Assembly: GCA_964017185.1 (NCBI GenBank)
Contig: OZ024878.1
Coordinates: 15,509,351-15,573,350 of the forward strand
Reading direction: 5' to 3'
From: Rugalucina vietnamica
Taxonomy: Eukaryota > Mollusca > Bivalvia > Lucinida > Lucinidae
Length of the DNA stretch: 64,000 nucleotides
A program made the position numbers and the translations under genes. Within the stretch, counting starts at the first letter, position 1, and every line of letters starts with the position of its first letter. The notes below the pieces were generated by a model. The model worked only from the letters and a program-made list of their open reading frames with translations. It was not told where the DNA came from and did not search any database. Shown piece by piece: positions 29,818-40,643 of this stretch.

Positions 29818-29925
29818 AATTTGTCTTGCACTAGGACACTACAGGTTACCAGCTGGGGATCTAACAGACCTCTCGATTCAAAATCAAATGTTCTACCACT
29901 AGGCCACTGTGCTCCTTTTACAAAG
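29818..29925 (-). mobile_element. SINE head fragment
   Basis: Minus strand: GGAGCACAGTGGCCTAGTGG then TAGAACATTTGATTTTG and a B-box-like AGAGGTCTGTTAGATCC. The tail is missing. Confidence 0.68.
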
Positions 29926-30752
29926 GTCTAAAAGGGAGAGCAAAAATACCCACGGATGACCTTATCCCCAAAAATAGGCGTTGTAGGAATCAACACTCCT
30001 TGGCATTTCAGATACCCTCAGCAAGTACAAATGCCTATTTACACAGTTTTTTCCCCAGACTATTAGAGATTGGAATGAACTCCCTGATTCTCTGATTTTC
30101 TCTGCTGAATGATCAGATGATTGTGTGTCTAAATTTACTTCTCTTGTGAGAGCTCAGGACTAATCCCCTCCCGTCAAGCCCCATCCCCCTTGTGTGGTAT
30201 TGTCAATTTGACGTTTCACCAGTAAACTATTCTGATTCTGAGTTTAGATGCCTAGCTCATAGTCTTACGGGTCTTGTTCCCAATCCCTCAAATAATTTCG
30301 GTTTTTGCAAATATTACAAACTTTTCAAACTGCTTCTTCCTAGGAGGAAAGGACCGAATTGAGGTGGGGTATGAAAGCCCCTGCCGAGCCAAGCTTTATA
30401 AAAGACCCTGCTGAGCCAGGTTTTTGACTTGTAATCAGCAATAAAACTCAAAATACCAAAAATGAATGGTTTCATATGTTAAAATAGATAAAATCGCACA
30501 GATGAGAAAGATATTTTTTGTTATGATTAATTTGAAAACTAAATATGATGGCATTTTTCTATTTGACTGGAACAAAAACTGAGATTTTTCTATCAAATCC
30601 AATAAATTTGGCAAATTGGCATAACTGAGTTTATGTAAACGGTTTCCAATTATATAAAATCATTTCAAATGTTATAAAATATCATTCTGTATATTATTTT
30701 CCATGAAGATATCGAGCTTTAAGCAATAATTAGTCAAAAACGGTAACAAGTC

Positions 30753-30835
30753 AACTCGTACCAAAGTCAACTCGTACCTACTTTTGGTCAACTCGTACCT
30801 TAGTTAAGTCGTACCTTAGTCAACTCATACCTATG
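30753..30835 (+). repeat. Left sub-terminal TCAACTCGTACC array
   Basis: Five imperfect copies of (G)TCAACTCGTACC separated by 3-8 bases (AAAG, TACTTTTGG, TTAG). The outermost copy is preceded by GGTAACAAG, matching the inverted GGTAACTGG at the right end (36842). Confidence 0.85.
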
Positions 30836-31286
30836 TAATTTTCATACCTATTTTTTAGATTTATTTTATCAATATTATTATTTTATTATATTACAAACTA
30901 ATATTTACAGTGTTTACATCTTTAACCACATTTTATTTCATCGCCAGGACCGCATACTGCACTAAGCAAATAGTAAGCAAATTCAATTCAATAACTCGTA
31001 TATAACCAAGATTTAACTTCACATTTTATTTTTGTATTCAAGTCATATCACATAAAGTCATGTCAAAATGATGTGAAAATGGTTAAAGCTGCTCACATAG
31101 TGAGTCACATGATGCCAATATGTCATTAGTTCTTCAGTGTTAGAAATAAGCAATTGCCCACTTGCCCCCCAAGGGTTGAAATTGCTGGGGGCAAGTTGAT
31201 TGACTTGTAAGGTTGCCCCCTGGACAACCTTAAATTCCAGAAAAATAATTTTTTTCAAGTAGTTTTACTTATTAAAACATTTTTTT

Positions 31287-32265
31287 AGCTCGCCTGGACA
31301 AAAGTACAGGAAGAGCTATTGCAATCACCCCAGCGTCGGTGTCGGCGTTTGTGTTCGCGTTCGCGTTGCTCAAATGTTAAAGTTTTTGATTAAAGTTTTT
31401 ATAAGACTATATCTCTTGAACATGTTGATGGATCAAGTTGATACTTTGCATGTTAGTAGATAGTGGTCTGAAATTTTATGCAGTACCATCATGACCTACC
31501 TTGGGTGACCTTGAGGTCAAGGTCACGGACTTGGAAAATTTGTGTTAAAGTTTTTGGTTGAAGTTTTTATAAGTCTATATCTCTTGAACATGTTGATGGA
31601 ACAATTTGATACTTTGCATGTTAGTAGATAGTGGTCTGAAATTTTATGCTGTACCATCATGACCCACCCTGGGTCACCTTGAGGTCAAGGTCACGGACTT
31701 AGAATTTTTGTGTTAAAGTTTTTGATTAAAGTTTTTATAAGTCTTTATCTCTTGAACATGTTGATGGATCAAGTTCATACTTTGCATGTTGGTAGATATT
31801 GGTCTGAAGTTTTATGCAGTACCATGGTGACTCACCCTGGATGACCTTGAGGTCTAGGTCACAGACTTAGAAATTTTGTGTTAAAGTTTTTGGTTAAAGT
31901 TTTTATAAGTCTACATCTCTTGAACATGTTGATGGATCAAGTTGATACTTTGCATGTTGGTAGATATTGGTCTGAAGTTTTATGCAATACCATCATGGCC
32001 CACCGTGGGTGACCTTGAGGTCATGGTCACAGACTTAGAAATTTTGTGTTAAAGTTTTTGGTTAAACTTTTTATAAGTATTTACATCTTGAACATGTAGA
32101 TGTATCAAGTTGATACTTTTGTTTGTAGATATTGGTCTGAAGTTTTACGCTGTACCATCACGACCCACCTGAGTGACCTAGAGGTCAAAGGTCATTCGTT
32201 ATAGATTTTGATAGATTTAGTGGCAAAGCACAAGTCAGGCGAGCTACGCTGTCCTGCGACAGCTC
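31287..32265 (+). repeat. AGCTCGCCTG-bounded repeat with five ~180-bp tandem units
   Basis: Begins TTTTTAGCTCGCCTGG and ends CAGGCGAGCT, i.e. inverted ends. Inside are five copies of a 170-180-bp unit containing TATCTCTTGAACATGTTGAT, TACTTTGCATGTT and TGACCTTGAGGTCAAGGTCA. The last motif is a near-perfect palindrome of the nuclear-receptor half-site TCAAGGTCA. It lies inside the Foldback element. Confidence 0.82.
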
Positions 32266-32449
32266 TTATTATCTCTTGATAGCAGTGTAATAATCTTGAA
32301 ACAGCTATTTAACTTATACAAAACTAAAAACCAAAATATAGCTTTGTTCGTGAAAATTAGCGTTTTAGTATGGGCAAGTTCGAATCCCATGGGGCAAGTT
32401 CAAAACACTCTCAGGTTGCCCCTCGGACAAGTAACTGTATCGGTCTTAT

Positions 32450-33400
32450 TTCTAACACTGTTCTTTAAGGACTCGCGGTACTTTTATCATCAAACTAATA
32501 TTCACGTGCATGAGTTAATTTAATTATCAGGGAAACACGATGGGATTACAAGGGTGATATATTATATAAAAAATATTAATAGTATGTTAATTACGGCTGA
32601 CGGATAAATAAATAAATAAATAAATAAATAGGTAGATGTACACCGGGACTGACGGACAGGCATACAAACAGATAATTATCATCAAACTAATATTATGTTT
32701 GGCATGTGCATGCGTTAATTTAATTATCGGCGAAACTGATTGGATTACCAGGGCTGATGGATGGATAAATAAATAAATAAACAATAAATAAATAAATGGG
32801 TAGGTGGACGCCGGGACTGACGGACAGACAGGCAGGCAGACAGATAAGTATCATCAAACTAATATTCAAGTGTTTATTACTTTTGGCATGTGCATGAGTT
32901 AATTTAATTATCAGCGAAACATGATGGGATTATCAAGGTGATATATAACAAAATTATTAATAGTCTGTTAAATACGGACAAACAGACTGGTAAAAAAATA
33001 AATAAATAAATAAATAGGTAGGTAGATGTACGCCGGGAATGACAGACAGGCAGACAATCAAACTAATATTACAACTGGCACGTGCATAAGTTAATTTAAT
33101 TATCAGCTAAACATGACGGGATTATCAGGGTGATATATATCAAAAATATTAATAGTCTGTTAAATACGGATGAACGGGTAAATAAATAAATAGGTAGGTA
33201 GATGGACACCGGGACTGACGGGCAGGCAGACAAACACATAATTATCATCAAACTAATATTACATTTGGCACGTGCATGAGTTAATTTAATATTGGGATTA
33301 TCAGGGTGATATCTACCAATAATATTAATAGCCTTTGAAATAAGGACGCACAATCGACGAACGGATAAATAAATAAATAAAGTCTGGCAAATAAATAATT
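32450..33400. repeat. ~190-bp tandem repeat with AAAT and GACGGACAGGCAG tracts
   Basis: About five degenerate copies. Each has ATCATCAAACTAATATT, TGCATGAGTTAATTTAATTA, a (AAAT)n run, GGTAGGTAGATG and CGGGACTGACGGACAGGCAG. They fill the region just downstream of the zinc-finger exon, where the rest of a transposase would be expected. Confidence 0.8.
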
Positions 33401-33428
33401 AAAAAGAAAAAGATAAAATACCACTTAC

Positions 33429-33531
33429 CTGTATCACAAACACAGTGCTGCCATCTGTTGCACACATCGCAGGTAACACCGTGCTGGCGCTTCCCCACAA
33501 CCTTACCACACGCAATACAAATATCCGACAT
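33429..33531 (-). CDS. First exon of a probable MULE-type transposase (zinc finger)
   Basis: ATG followed by SDICIACGKVVGKRQHGVTC then DVCNRWQHCVCDT, ending in phase 1 at donor GTAAGTGG. The C-x2-C...C-D-x-C-x-R-W-Q-H-x-x-C pattern resembles zinc fingers found at the N terminus of invertebrate MULE-domain proteins; I recall this from family knowledge and did not search. A TATATAAG box lies about 55 bp upstream (33584-33591). No transposase core was found downstream, where tandem repeats now sit, so the gene is probably truncated. Confidence 0.6.
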
Positions 33532-33849
33532 TTGCACTATCAGAATATTCAAAGATGAATGAGTTTTAGCAAATTTGGACAACTTATATATGAAGCGATC
33601 GGCAACTAAAAGAAAACTAACGCACAGAAGATAATTACCCTTAAAACCCCATCGTGTCATTAACTCCTGTGACCCCTGAAATCGCTGAATGCCGAAAAAG
33701 AGCCAAACAAATTAATTGGGTCTTTCATTAATTTCACACCAAATCTAATCACGCAAACAATAAAGATGTTGATTAACTCGGCGAAAATGAAAGACATCTA
33801 ATTAAAGAAATCTATCTATCTATCCTTCCTTCCTACATTCCTTCCTAAC

Positions 33850-34390
33850 TCGTACCTATCTACATACTAGATGACTAAGGTACGACTTAACTAAGGTACA
33901 AGTTAACCAAAAATAGGTACGAGTTAACCAAAATAGGTAAATTTTACTCCCTCGCCATTGTCCAGTGGAATGCCCTCCCCGAATCTGTTGTATGCTTACA
34001 GAGTTTGAATGCCTTCAAGGCTGCTATCTGTAAGCTGCAACATTCTCGACCATAATCCCACAAAGCTTGTTTTTAACCCTGCTTTTAGCTAATTCTTATC
34101 TATTTTAACCTATCATCTTTTTTTATCCTATCTATCTATCTATCTTCTGATACTGAGTCGATCACCTTCACTTTCACCCTCCTTAAATTTCATTCTTTTA
34201 CCTGTCTGATACTAACAGACTATGTGCACACCTGCCTAGAATGTCCGCGAGGGCGTATGGCAGTATATACAGATAGATAGATAGTATGAGTTGACCAAAA
34301 CAGGTACGAGTTGACCAACGATCAGGTACAAGTTGACCAAAAGTAGGTACGAGCTGACTAAGGTACGAGTTAACTTAGGTATCGTCGGAA
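33850..34390 (-). repeat. Inverted TCAACTCGTACC array split by a LINE tail
   Basis: GGTACGAGTTAACC-type units at 33880-33945 and again at 34280-34380. Between them lies a 330-bp LINE 3' end, so one array appears to have been interrupted. Confidence 0.8.
33948..34285 (+). mobile_element. 5'-truncated LINE 3' end with GATA tail
   Basis: Encodes the C-terminal motif SLAIVQWNALPESVVCL then NAFKAAICKLQHSRP, followed by a 3' UTR with CTGCCTAGAATGTCCGCGAG and a GATAGATAGATAG tail. It is related to the LINE at 38.2-41.9 kb. It is inserted into the TCAACTCGTACC array. Confidence 0.82.
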
Positions 34391-34441
34391 CTTACTTTTT
34401 CACGCACATACGATTTCACGCGCAGTACATTACGGCTGGAT

Positions 34442-35295
34442 CAGGGGTCCTGCTGGCCTTGAAAAATAGGGAGAAATCACTTCTCCCTCCAAGAAAGTTA
34501 GGGAGAAGTTTTGGGACCTAGAGAGAAGTGACAAATAAAGCGACTTATGATACGGAATTGGATTGTTTCGGTTTAAAATGAAATCCTTGATTTGAAATAC
34601 AACATAGTTTTCCACTCCTTGTATTTTTAATGACCAAATAAAAAAGAAAGGAAACATTCTGCTAATCTTCTATTAATATTTCTATGAGACTGCATTTTAG
34701 AGTTAGGGAAACAGTGAAATCATTTTACAAACATAAAGAACCTCAAATAGAAAGGTCAACAATTTTGTAAAAGCTAAAACTTGTAAAACGATCTTTAAAT
34801 AAAAAATAAAAACAACTACTGTGGCACAAAATGTCAATTACTAGGATACATAACTGTCCACACCAAAAAGGCATAATTGTGGAGAAAACTTTTCAAATGC
34901 TTCTTTGACTTTATTGATCTCATTTGAACATGTTGAATGCATGGATAAATAGGCCCGGATAAAAATGACAGGTAAATCTGTGACCACTCACATGTGGAAT
35001 GATCACTGAAATGTGTCAATTTTAACACAATTATGACCTAATCAATGATAATTGATATGCTGAAGGGATTAGCAAACCAACTGCCAGCTGTTTGAAGTGT
35101 TGACAGGTAGGGATAATGTTCCAGTTGATTGCACTAGACATCGTTTGATGACCCATTTGTTTACACAAGTAAAGCTTTTAAAAAAGTTGCAGAAATTAGC
35201 AGGCGAAGTTTTAGTAGCCCTTGGGGCTCCCCAGGGCGATTCCTGGGCTCCTAGGGCGAAGTTTTTCGCCCTAGAGCCCAGTAACTGGACCCCTG
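34442..35295. mobile_element. Nested hAT-like element inside the Foldback element
   Basis: The ends are CAGGGGTCC and GGACCCCTG (inverted), and CTGGAT is repeated directly outside both (34436-34441, 35296-35301). The CAGGGG start resembles hAT termini, but hAT elements usually make 8-bp duplications and only 6 bp match exactly here. There is no coding capacity, so it is non-autonomous. Confidence 0.55.
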
Positions 35296-35816
35296 CTGGA
35301 TATTTCGAGAACGTGACACTGTATTACGTCATCGCTTTCTGTTTATTTACACTGACGATGACTTTAAGCAACTGCCATAAAATATGTGAAAAATTTAGCT
35401 TGGAACGGTAAATTTCATACTCACAATTTCAGCGAGGGTAGAAAATGCTATTTTTACTAACTCCCTTTTGTCCCTTTCTTAAAATCCCTCGCATTTCCTT
35501 AAAAAGCAGTAAAATTGTTCTCTGACTTCTGTGTCTGCTCCCGCCATATGTCATCTTCAAGGTCTCATCCGGGTTACATGACCCTGATAGCCTCATTATA
35601 ATATTTTCACTGTATAGGACATGCTACACGCTAGTTTTATTTTATGAGCGGTACCTGGTCATCTCGACCCCATGGGTGCTTCTTTAGTGTATTTTGTTAT
35701 GCAACTGGCTATGTGAGGGCATTAATGCCCATAATCACCTACAGCAATTGGCATCTGCCCATCAGAAAGTGAAGGAGATGAAATGCTCTATAAGAAAGAT
35801 AACCAGGAAGCTTTCT

Positions 35817-36003
35817 AGTCAACTCGTACCCGGGTCAACTCGTACCCAAGTCAACTCGTACCCATTTTGGTCAACTCGTACCTACTTTTTGGTCAACTCG
35901 TATGGCCCAAGTCAACTCGTACCTACTTTGGTCAACTCGTACCCAGTTTCGTTAACTCGTACCCATTTTGGTTAACTCGTACCTGTTTTGGTCAACTCAT
36001 ACC
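35817..36003 (+). repeat. Internal forward TCAACTCGTACC array
   Basis: About ten copies of GTCAACTCGTACC with spacers such as CATTTTGG, TACTTTTTGG and CGG. It leads straight into a GATA microsatellite. Confidence 0.88.
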
Positions 36004-36004
36004 T

Positions 36005-36067
<63 letters not shown>
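36004..36067 (+). repeat. (GATA)n microsatellite
   Basis: About 16 uninterrupted GATA units. Several LINE 3' ends in this window end in GATA repeats, so this may be a LINE tail remnant. Confidence 0.95.
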
Positions 36068-36068
<1 letters not shown>

Positions 36069-36234
36069 GTTAATGTTAGGTGAAAATAATGTTAGGTAGG
36101 TAGGTAGGTAAGGTGTGGTGAGGTGAGGATTTGACCATTTTATGTCTATCATTGTTTTTCAGTAATATGATATATGATGCACCTTCTTCTTACATTCTTC
36201 TTTATCTTTATTTAAAGTCGCTTCCATATACATG

Positions 36235-36350
36235 TAATACATGTTTATATATCCATCTGTGGAAATTGACTTGCTAAAGGTCACAACAAACGATGCCCCT
36301 GACGAGGATCGAATCGAGGACCTCTCAGCCCAAAGCACCGGCTAGAATAG
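36235..36350 (-). mobile_element. Possible tRNA-derived fragment
   Basis: Minus strand: GCCGGTGCTTTGGGCTGAGA then GGTCCTCGATTCGATCC, a B-box-like sequence after an anticodon-arm-like stretch. No clear tail. It is inside the 7-kb Foldback element. Confidence 0.4.
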
Positions 36351-36756
36351 ATGTTAAGAACTTGGTCAGTAATCTTGAATCTAGATTATTCACAAATACA
36401 CGAATAAATATTATACCAGCCGATAATGCAAAAATGGTGAATAGGTGAAAATTGGCTCTTGTCATTAATTGACTTCTTTATAGCCTTCTTTGATCTTATT
36501 TTCTGATGGAAATAATTTGGTAAATAAAGATTAACTTTAAATTATATTACCTAATTGTTATACCATTTTTGTCCAAGATAAGTGCCAATATACAATATGT
36601 TTTATTATCTTGTATATAGAAAACTTTTCGGCTTTTGGCCTATTTGCATTTCTGTTTTTCATACCATGAGGCTCAACTTTAGTTCTTTAAAATGAGATAA
36701 ATTTCCACAGTATACATCTAATTTTTGTAATACTCCATGCCATACCTTTAAAGAAC

Positions 36757-36842
36757 GAGTACGAGTTGACTTGGGTACGAGTTGACCAAAATGGGTACTA
36801 GTTGACTTGGGTACGAGTTGACTCGGGTACGAGTTGACCAGT
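36757..36842 (-). repeat. Right sub-terminal TCAACTCGTACC array
   Basis: Five inverted units (GGTACGAGTTGAC) with TTGG and AAAATG spacers, ending CAGTTACC. A single further unit (ATACGAGTTGACAAG) is near 37300, close to the right terminal repeat. Confidence 0.85.
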
Positions 36843-37504
36843 TACCACCAGGAATTATGGAGTTCCAGCAGCTTCTAAGAGAAACAGATTGACAGGACAT
36901 GTTAATCCAGAGAGAAACAAGTCAATTTGTTCGAGATAAAAACTAAATGAGCCAATTGCGTTTTGTTCATTAAATTTCACCTCTTTATGAAACTTTGTCA
37001 TCTACTCAATAATTTCCTTTTCATCCGACTACTTGCAGCACAGTTACATTGAGAAAAACGCTATTTTTAGAAAGTGCGTGATTTCTTATGACGTTTTTCA
37101 CAAGTTATGGAATTTGGGTAGCCCAAAGAAAACATGGCTTCCGCGGTAGGATATCATTGATAATTTGTGGAGATCTTTGTAAATAAACAAGTAATTGCAC
37201 AGCATTTAACAGACAAAAGGTAAGTGCATAACTTTGTTTGTTGTTCTGCAAACAGAAACATTAAAGCACATGTGCGTGAAAACCCATATCGCCGGGATAC
37301 GAGTTGACAAGAAAGCGTCAAAAACCTGGCTCGGCATAGTAAGCTCGGCAGCTTGGCTCGGCAGGGTCTTTCATACCCCACCCCGAATTGAGGTTACTAA
37401 ACTGGACATGAGCTATCGGAAAGTGTACCGTGTACTGGCTAAGATTTGAAAATAACGACAAAATTCTGTAACGATGTAAACAAATGGAACTCGGTTTAAT
37501 AGGA

Positions 37505-37732
37505 AATGTAGATGCGCATGCGTCAGGTACGAAGCTGCGGGTAGCTCTATTGACATTGACGTCGTGCCGTGAAATGTCGATTTGGGTCGCACTTGATATA
37601 GCCAATCCGATTGATCCGATCGACCTGAGCATAAGGATTCTAAATCAAGTAGTCGCAATGGAGCGTGACGAAGCGCTCCGCCGTCCAAGGTGGTGTGGTC
37701 GGAGCAAGTCACGTGACCTGCTCTAAAAATAC
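37505..37732 (+). promoter_or_regulatory. CpG-rich promoter-like stretch with NRF1-like, CRE-like and E-box sites
   Basis: TGCGCATGCG (37513-37522) fits the NRF1 motif. TTGACGTCGTG is CRE-like, and GTCACGTGAC (37708-37717) is an E-box of the USF/CLEAR type. CpG is much denser than nearby. It lies just outside the Foldback element and directly before an ATG at 37733. No TATA box was seen. Confidence 0.45.
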
Positions 37733-37891
37733 ATGGCGTCAACAATGTTTCAATGCGAGGAGTGCAAAATTTATTTCTTCAGCATGGAGGTGTTTGTGAG
37801 GCATCCATGCGTATTGCAGGGTAATAAATACGCCGTAAATAAAAATCATTTAAAGCAACTATCTTCTATTGCTTTTCCTCACTTGTTTTAG
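37733..37891 (+). CDS. Possible first exon or small ORF with a zinc finger
   Basis: The frame starts MASTMFQCEECKIYFFSMEV then FVRHPCVLQG; a CAGG|GTAATA after VLQ could be a donor. Read through without splicing, it ends at TAG, 52 residues. C-x2-C-x12-H-x-C fits a C2HC-type finger. No following exon was found: the next 400 bp are AT-rich and then the LINE begins. It may be the start of a gene disrupted or split by the LINE, or a transposon ORF. Confidence 0.4.
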   Translation: MASTMFQCEECKIYFFSMEVFVRHPCVLQGNKYAVNKNHLKQLSSIAFPHLF

Positions 37892-38223
37892 TAATGGGAA
37901 TGCACTCCGTTTGCCCACTTTCCAGTCTATAGAGATGTGCCCATAAATTTCTCCTATATTTTTTATTAACACTCTGACATTAATTGTTGTTTTAACCCTG
38001 TTTGACTGGGAAATGTTGGTTTCAATATCAGAACTTGGTAATTACTCTGCCAAAAGTTAGGTTGATAGTAGGCCAGTTATTGTTTTAAAAATTGTTGCTC
38101 TTTGTTGTTTCGCTTGCTGGGTTTGGATATAAACTGTGTCATGATATCATAGTTGACACAGATTAGACTGTTGAAAAAAATGTGAATCTCTTGTGTTTTT
38201 GTAACAGTGCAAATAAGTAAGTG

Positions 38224-38715
38224 GCAGCTGTGGTGCGGCTGTGAAAAACAATCAGAACAGTATACAATGTGATGGTTGTAACTCATGGTATCATATTCAT
38301 TGTCAGGGCATGAATAGTAGCATCCACCAAATTATGGCGGAACATGCAAGCTATTCATGGCATTGTTTGAATTGTGGCCTGCCAAACTTTTGCACGGATT
38401 ACTATGACGACTTCTCATTATCGGACTGTTCATTGAACAACTACAGTGTGTTAGACAGCTCTCCGCCTCCAATGACTTCAACACCAATCAAAAAGAAACC
38501 AGTTAAAACAAATCCAAATAAGCTCAAAATTATGAATATAAATTTTCAGTCAGTTGTCAATAAAGTCCCTGAACTGCATCTCCTGATTGATACTGAGAAA
38601 CCGGATGTTGTTATTGGTACGGAATCTTGGTTGTCTCCTGAGATCTCCAGCGGTGAAATCTTCCCTCAGACTATACTGCATACCGGACAGACCGAAAGTC
38701 AAAAACACGCAGTGG
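38224..38715 (+). pseudogene. LINE ORF fragment: PHD finger and start of endonuclease
   Basis: CGAAVKNNQNSIQCDGCNSW then YHIHCQGM forms a PHD-type finger. It is followed by LKIMNINFQSVVNKVPELHL and the endonuclease motif VIGTESWLSPEI. The frame breaks after GQTESQKH. Confidence 0.85.
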
Positions 38716-38719
38716 CGGT

Positions 38720-39500
38720 GTGTTCATCCTAGTGCGAAATAGCTTGATCTGTACAGAACAAGCTCAATTTCGCACCAACTGTGAAATGGTATGGATAAAG
38801 CTGGAGGTTGCAGGTGTGCACCCATTATATATTTGTGCATACTATAAGCCTAAGGAGGATGATCAGGAAAATTTACTTGAATTGAGACAGTCTATTGAAA
38901 AGGTTAAAAGGCAAACGTCCGAAACCAAGGGCAACATCTGGGTTCTTGGAGACTTCAATCTCCCCAAGATCAACTGGACGAACAGTACACCTACAGTAAA
39001 ACCAGACTGCTCCTTTACCCAAACCTATGACAAATTCCTTGACCTACTGAATGACTTTGGCTTCACCCAGATGGTAACCTCACCGACCAGACATAACAAC
39101 ATTTTAGACTTATTCCTGACCACAAACCATACCCTAGTTGAGGAGGTTGACTGTCAGCCTGGCCTAGGTGACCATGATATGGTCACTGCTTCCTGTGCTC
39201 TGAAGCCCTCAACCCAAAAGCAAAAACCCCGTAAAGTCCCTCTCCTCCGCAAAGCGGACTGGCCTAAGCTTAAGTCCCTCATGAGGGACTATCAGCAAAC
39301 ATTTCTACACAACCATGCCAGTAAATCAGTTGAAGACCTGTGGTCTGAGTTTGTAAGTGCTCTAGACACTTTTGCTTCCAACTGCATCCCCACAAAGTTT
39401 ATCCGAGGTAAGTCATCTTTACCTTGGATTACCCAGAGTATCCGTAGACAGATCAGACGGAGAGATGACTTGTACAGAAAATTTAAAAAAAAAAAAAACT
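38720..39500 (+). pseudogene. LINE ORF fragment: endonuclease
   Basis: GGVFILVRNSL leads to VWIKLEVAG, then YYKPKEDDQ, NIWVLGDFNLPKINW, TRHNNILDLFLT and GLGDHDMV, the successive APE-type endonuclease motifs. It ends at a frameshift in an A-run near 39.49 kb. Confidence 0.88.
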
Positions 39501-40335
39501 GGAGACCAAGCATTTCGTCACAAATTTCTATCCATGCGTAAGAGTATTAAACATAACATTAAGGCATCCTACAACTTATACCTAGAAGGTCTTCTTGGCA
39601 TAACAGATGAAGACTCCGTCTGCAATACCAAAAAAATATTTTCATTCCTGAAGAGCTCTAAGCAGGATCAGACTGGCTCACCCCCTCTCCAAAAGGGTAA
39701 CGGACTTGTGACGGACACAACTGAAAAAGCAGACTTACACAATCAACAGTTCCAATCAGTTTTTACCACCAAGGCACCCCTATCACTTTCCCGACTATGT
39801 CAGATACAAATCCTGGATATGACAGATTGTGGTAAAATGCGTCATGACGCAGTACCAGATGGAATTCTAAACACTAATCCAAAAATGGAGGAGTTTAGTA
39901 TATCCTGCAATGGCATCCTCAAACTACTTCAAAACCTGAAACCCTTTAAGGCAGCTGGACCAGACAAGCTCAAACCACTCTTGCTTAAGGAACTGCGTGA
40001 GGAAATAGCCCCTATTATACAAATTATTTTTGAGCGCTCCCTCCAAACAGGCAAGCTCCCAGCAGACTGGTGTAAAGCTCAAGTCACCCCAGTTTTTAAG
40101 AAGGGAAACAAATCATCTGCTGCTAACTACAGACCCATATCCTTGACTTGCATACTTTGCAAGGTCCTTGAGCATATCATTGCTTCACATGTGGTAAAGC
40201 ACCTCAACACACATGGCCTATTATATGATCTACAACATGGTTTCAGAGAGAAAAGGTCATGTGAAACACAGCTTACCATGTTGGTTGAGGACCTTGCCAG
40301 GAGTGTGAGTCAAGGAAAGCAAACTGATTTGAAAA
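39480..40335 (+). pseudogene. LINE ORF fragment: N-terminal reverse transcriptase
   Basis: IKHNIKASYNLYLEGLLG leads to FKAAGPDKLKPLLLKEL, LPADWCKAQVTPVFKKGNKS and NYRPISLTCILCKVLEHI. It is interrupted after GKQTDL by the 305-bp insertion. Confidence 0.88.
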
Positions 40336-40643
40336 AAGGTACAAGTAGGCAAAGATCAGGAAAAGGCGCAATCAGAAAAAGATTCCCACTCCAAAAACCG
40401 AGGTGGGAAAAAACCAAACTAACAATCAGGTACTTATACCATGAAACATATCGTAAGCCGAATGAGCAGCTATTTTCCCAATAGGTGGCCACTCAGTTAC
40501 CTTAACTTAACTAAAAATATGAAAACATACATAAGGCGCCAACAGCACAAAAAATTTTAAACACCAAGACATAAAACAAAAAGAACCACTACAGAAGTAT
40601 CGACTTGGAACGATCAGTAACACAAAGTTACTGGCGGGCTTAA
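40334..40643. mobile_element. 305-bp insertion in the LINE (also present inverted at 48.0-48.3 kb)
   Basis: It runs from AAAAAGGTACAAG to GGCGGGCTTAAA and splits the RT codons between QTDL and LLLDFSKAF. A nearly identical inverted copy is at 48015-48332. No ORF, no clear terminal inverted repeats and no certain target duplication. Class unknown. Confidence 0.75.

Larger units (their letters stand above)
30363..37382. mobile_element. Foldback-like (probable MULE) element, 7.0 kb, with 9-bp target site duplication
   Basis: The 9-bp repeat CCGAATTGA flanks the element at 30354-30362 and 37383-37391. The ends are inverted repeats starting GGTGGGGTATGAAAG and continuing CCCTGCCGAGCCAAGCT. Further in, arrays of TCAACTCGTACC occur in forward orientation near the left end (30753-30835) and inverted near the right end (36757-36842). 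Tandem sub-repeats in long inverted ends together with a 9-bp duplication are the hallmarks of Foldback elements and related Mutator-like transposons. The interior holds a zinc-finger exon typical of MULE proteins, nested insertions and satellite-like repeats. Confidence 0.8.

Noticed and set aside
35694-35975. 93-residue open frame rich in STRTQVNSYP repeats
   Set aside because: It is a translation of the TCAACTCGTACC array, not a gene.
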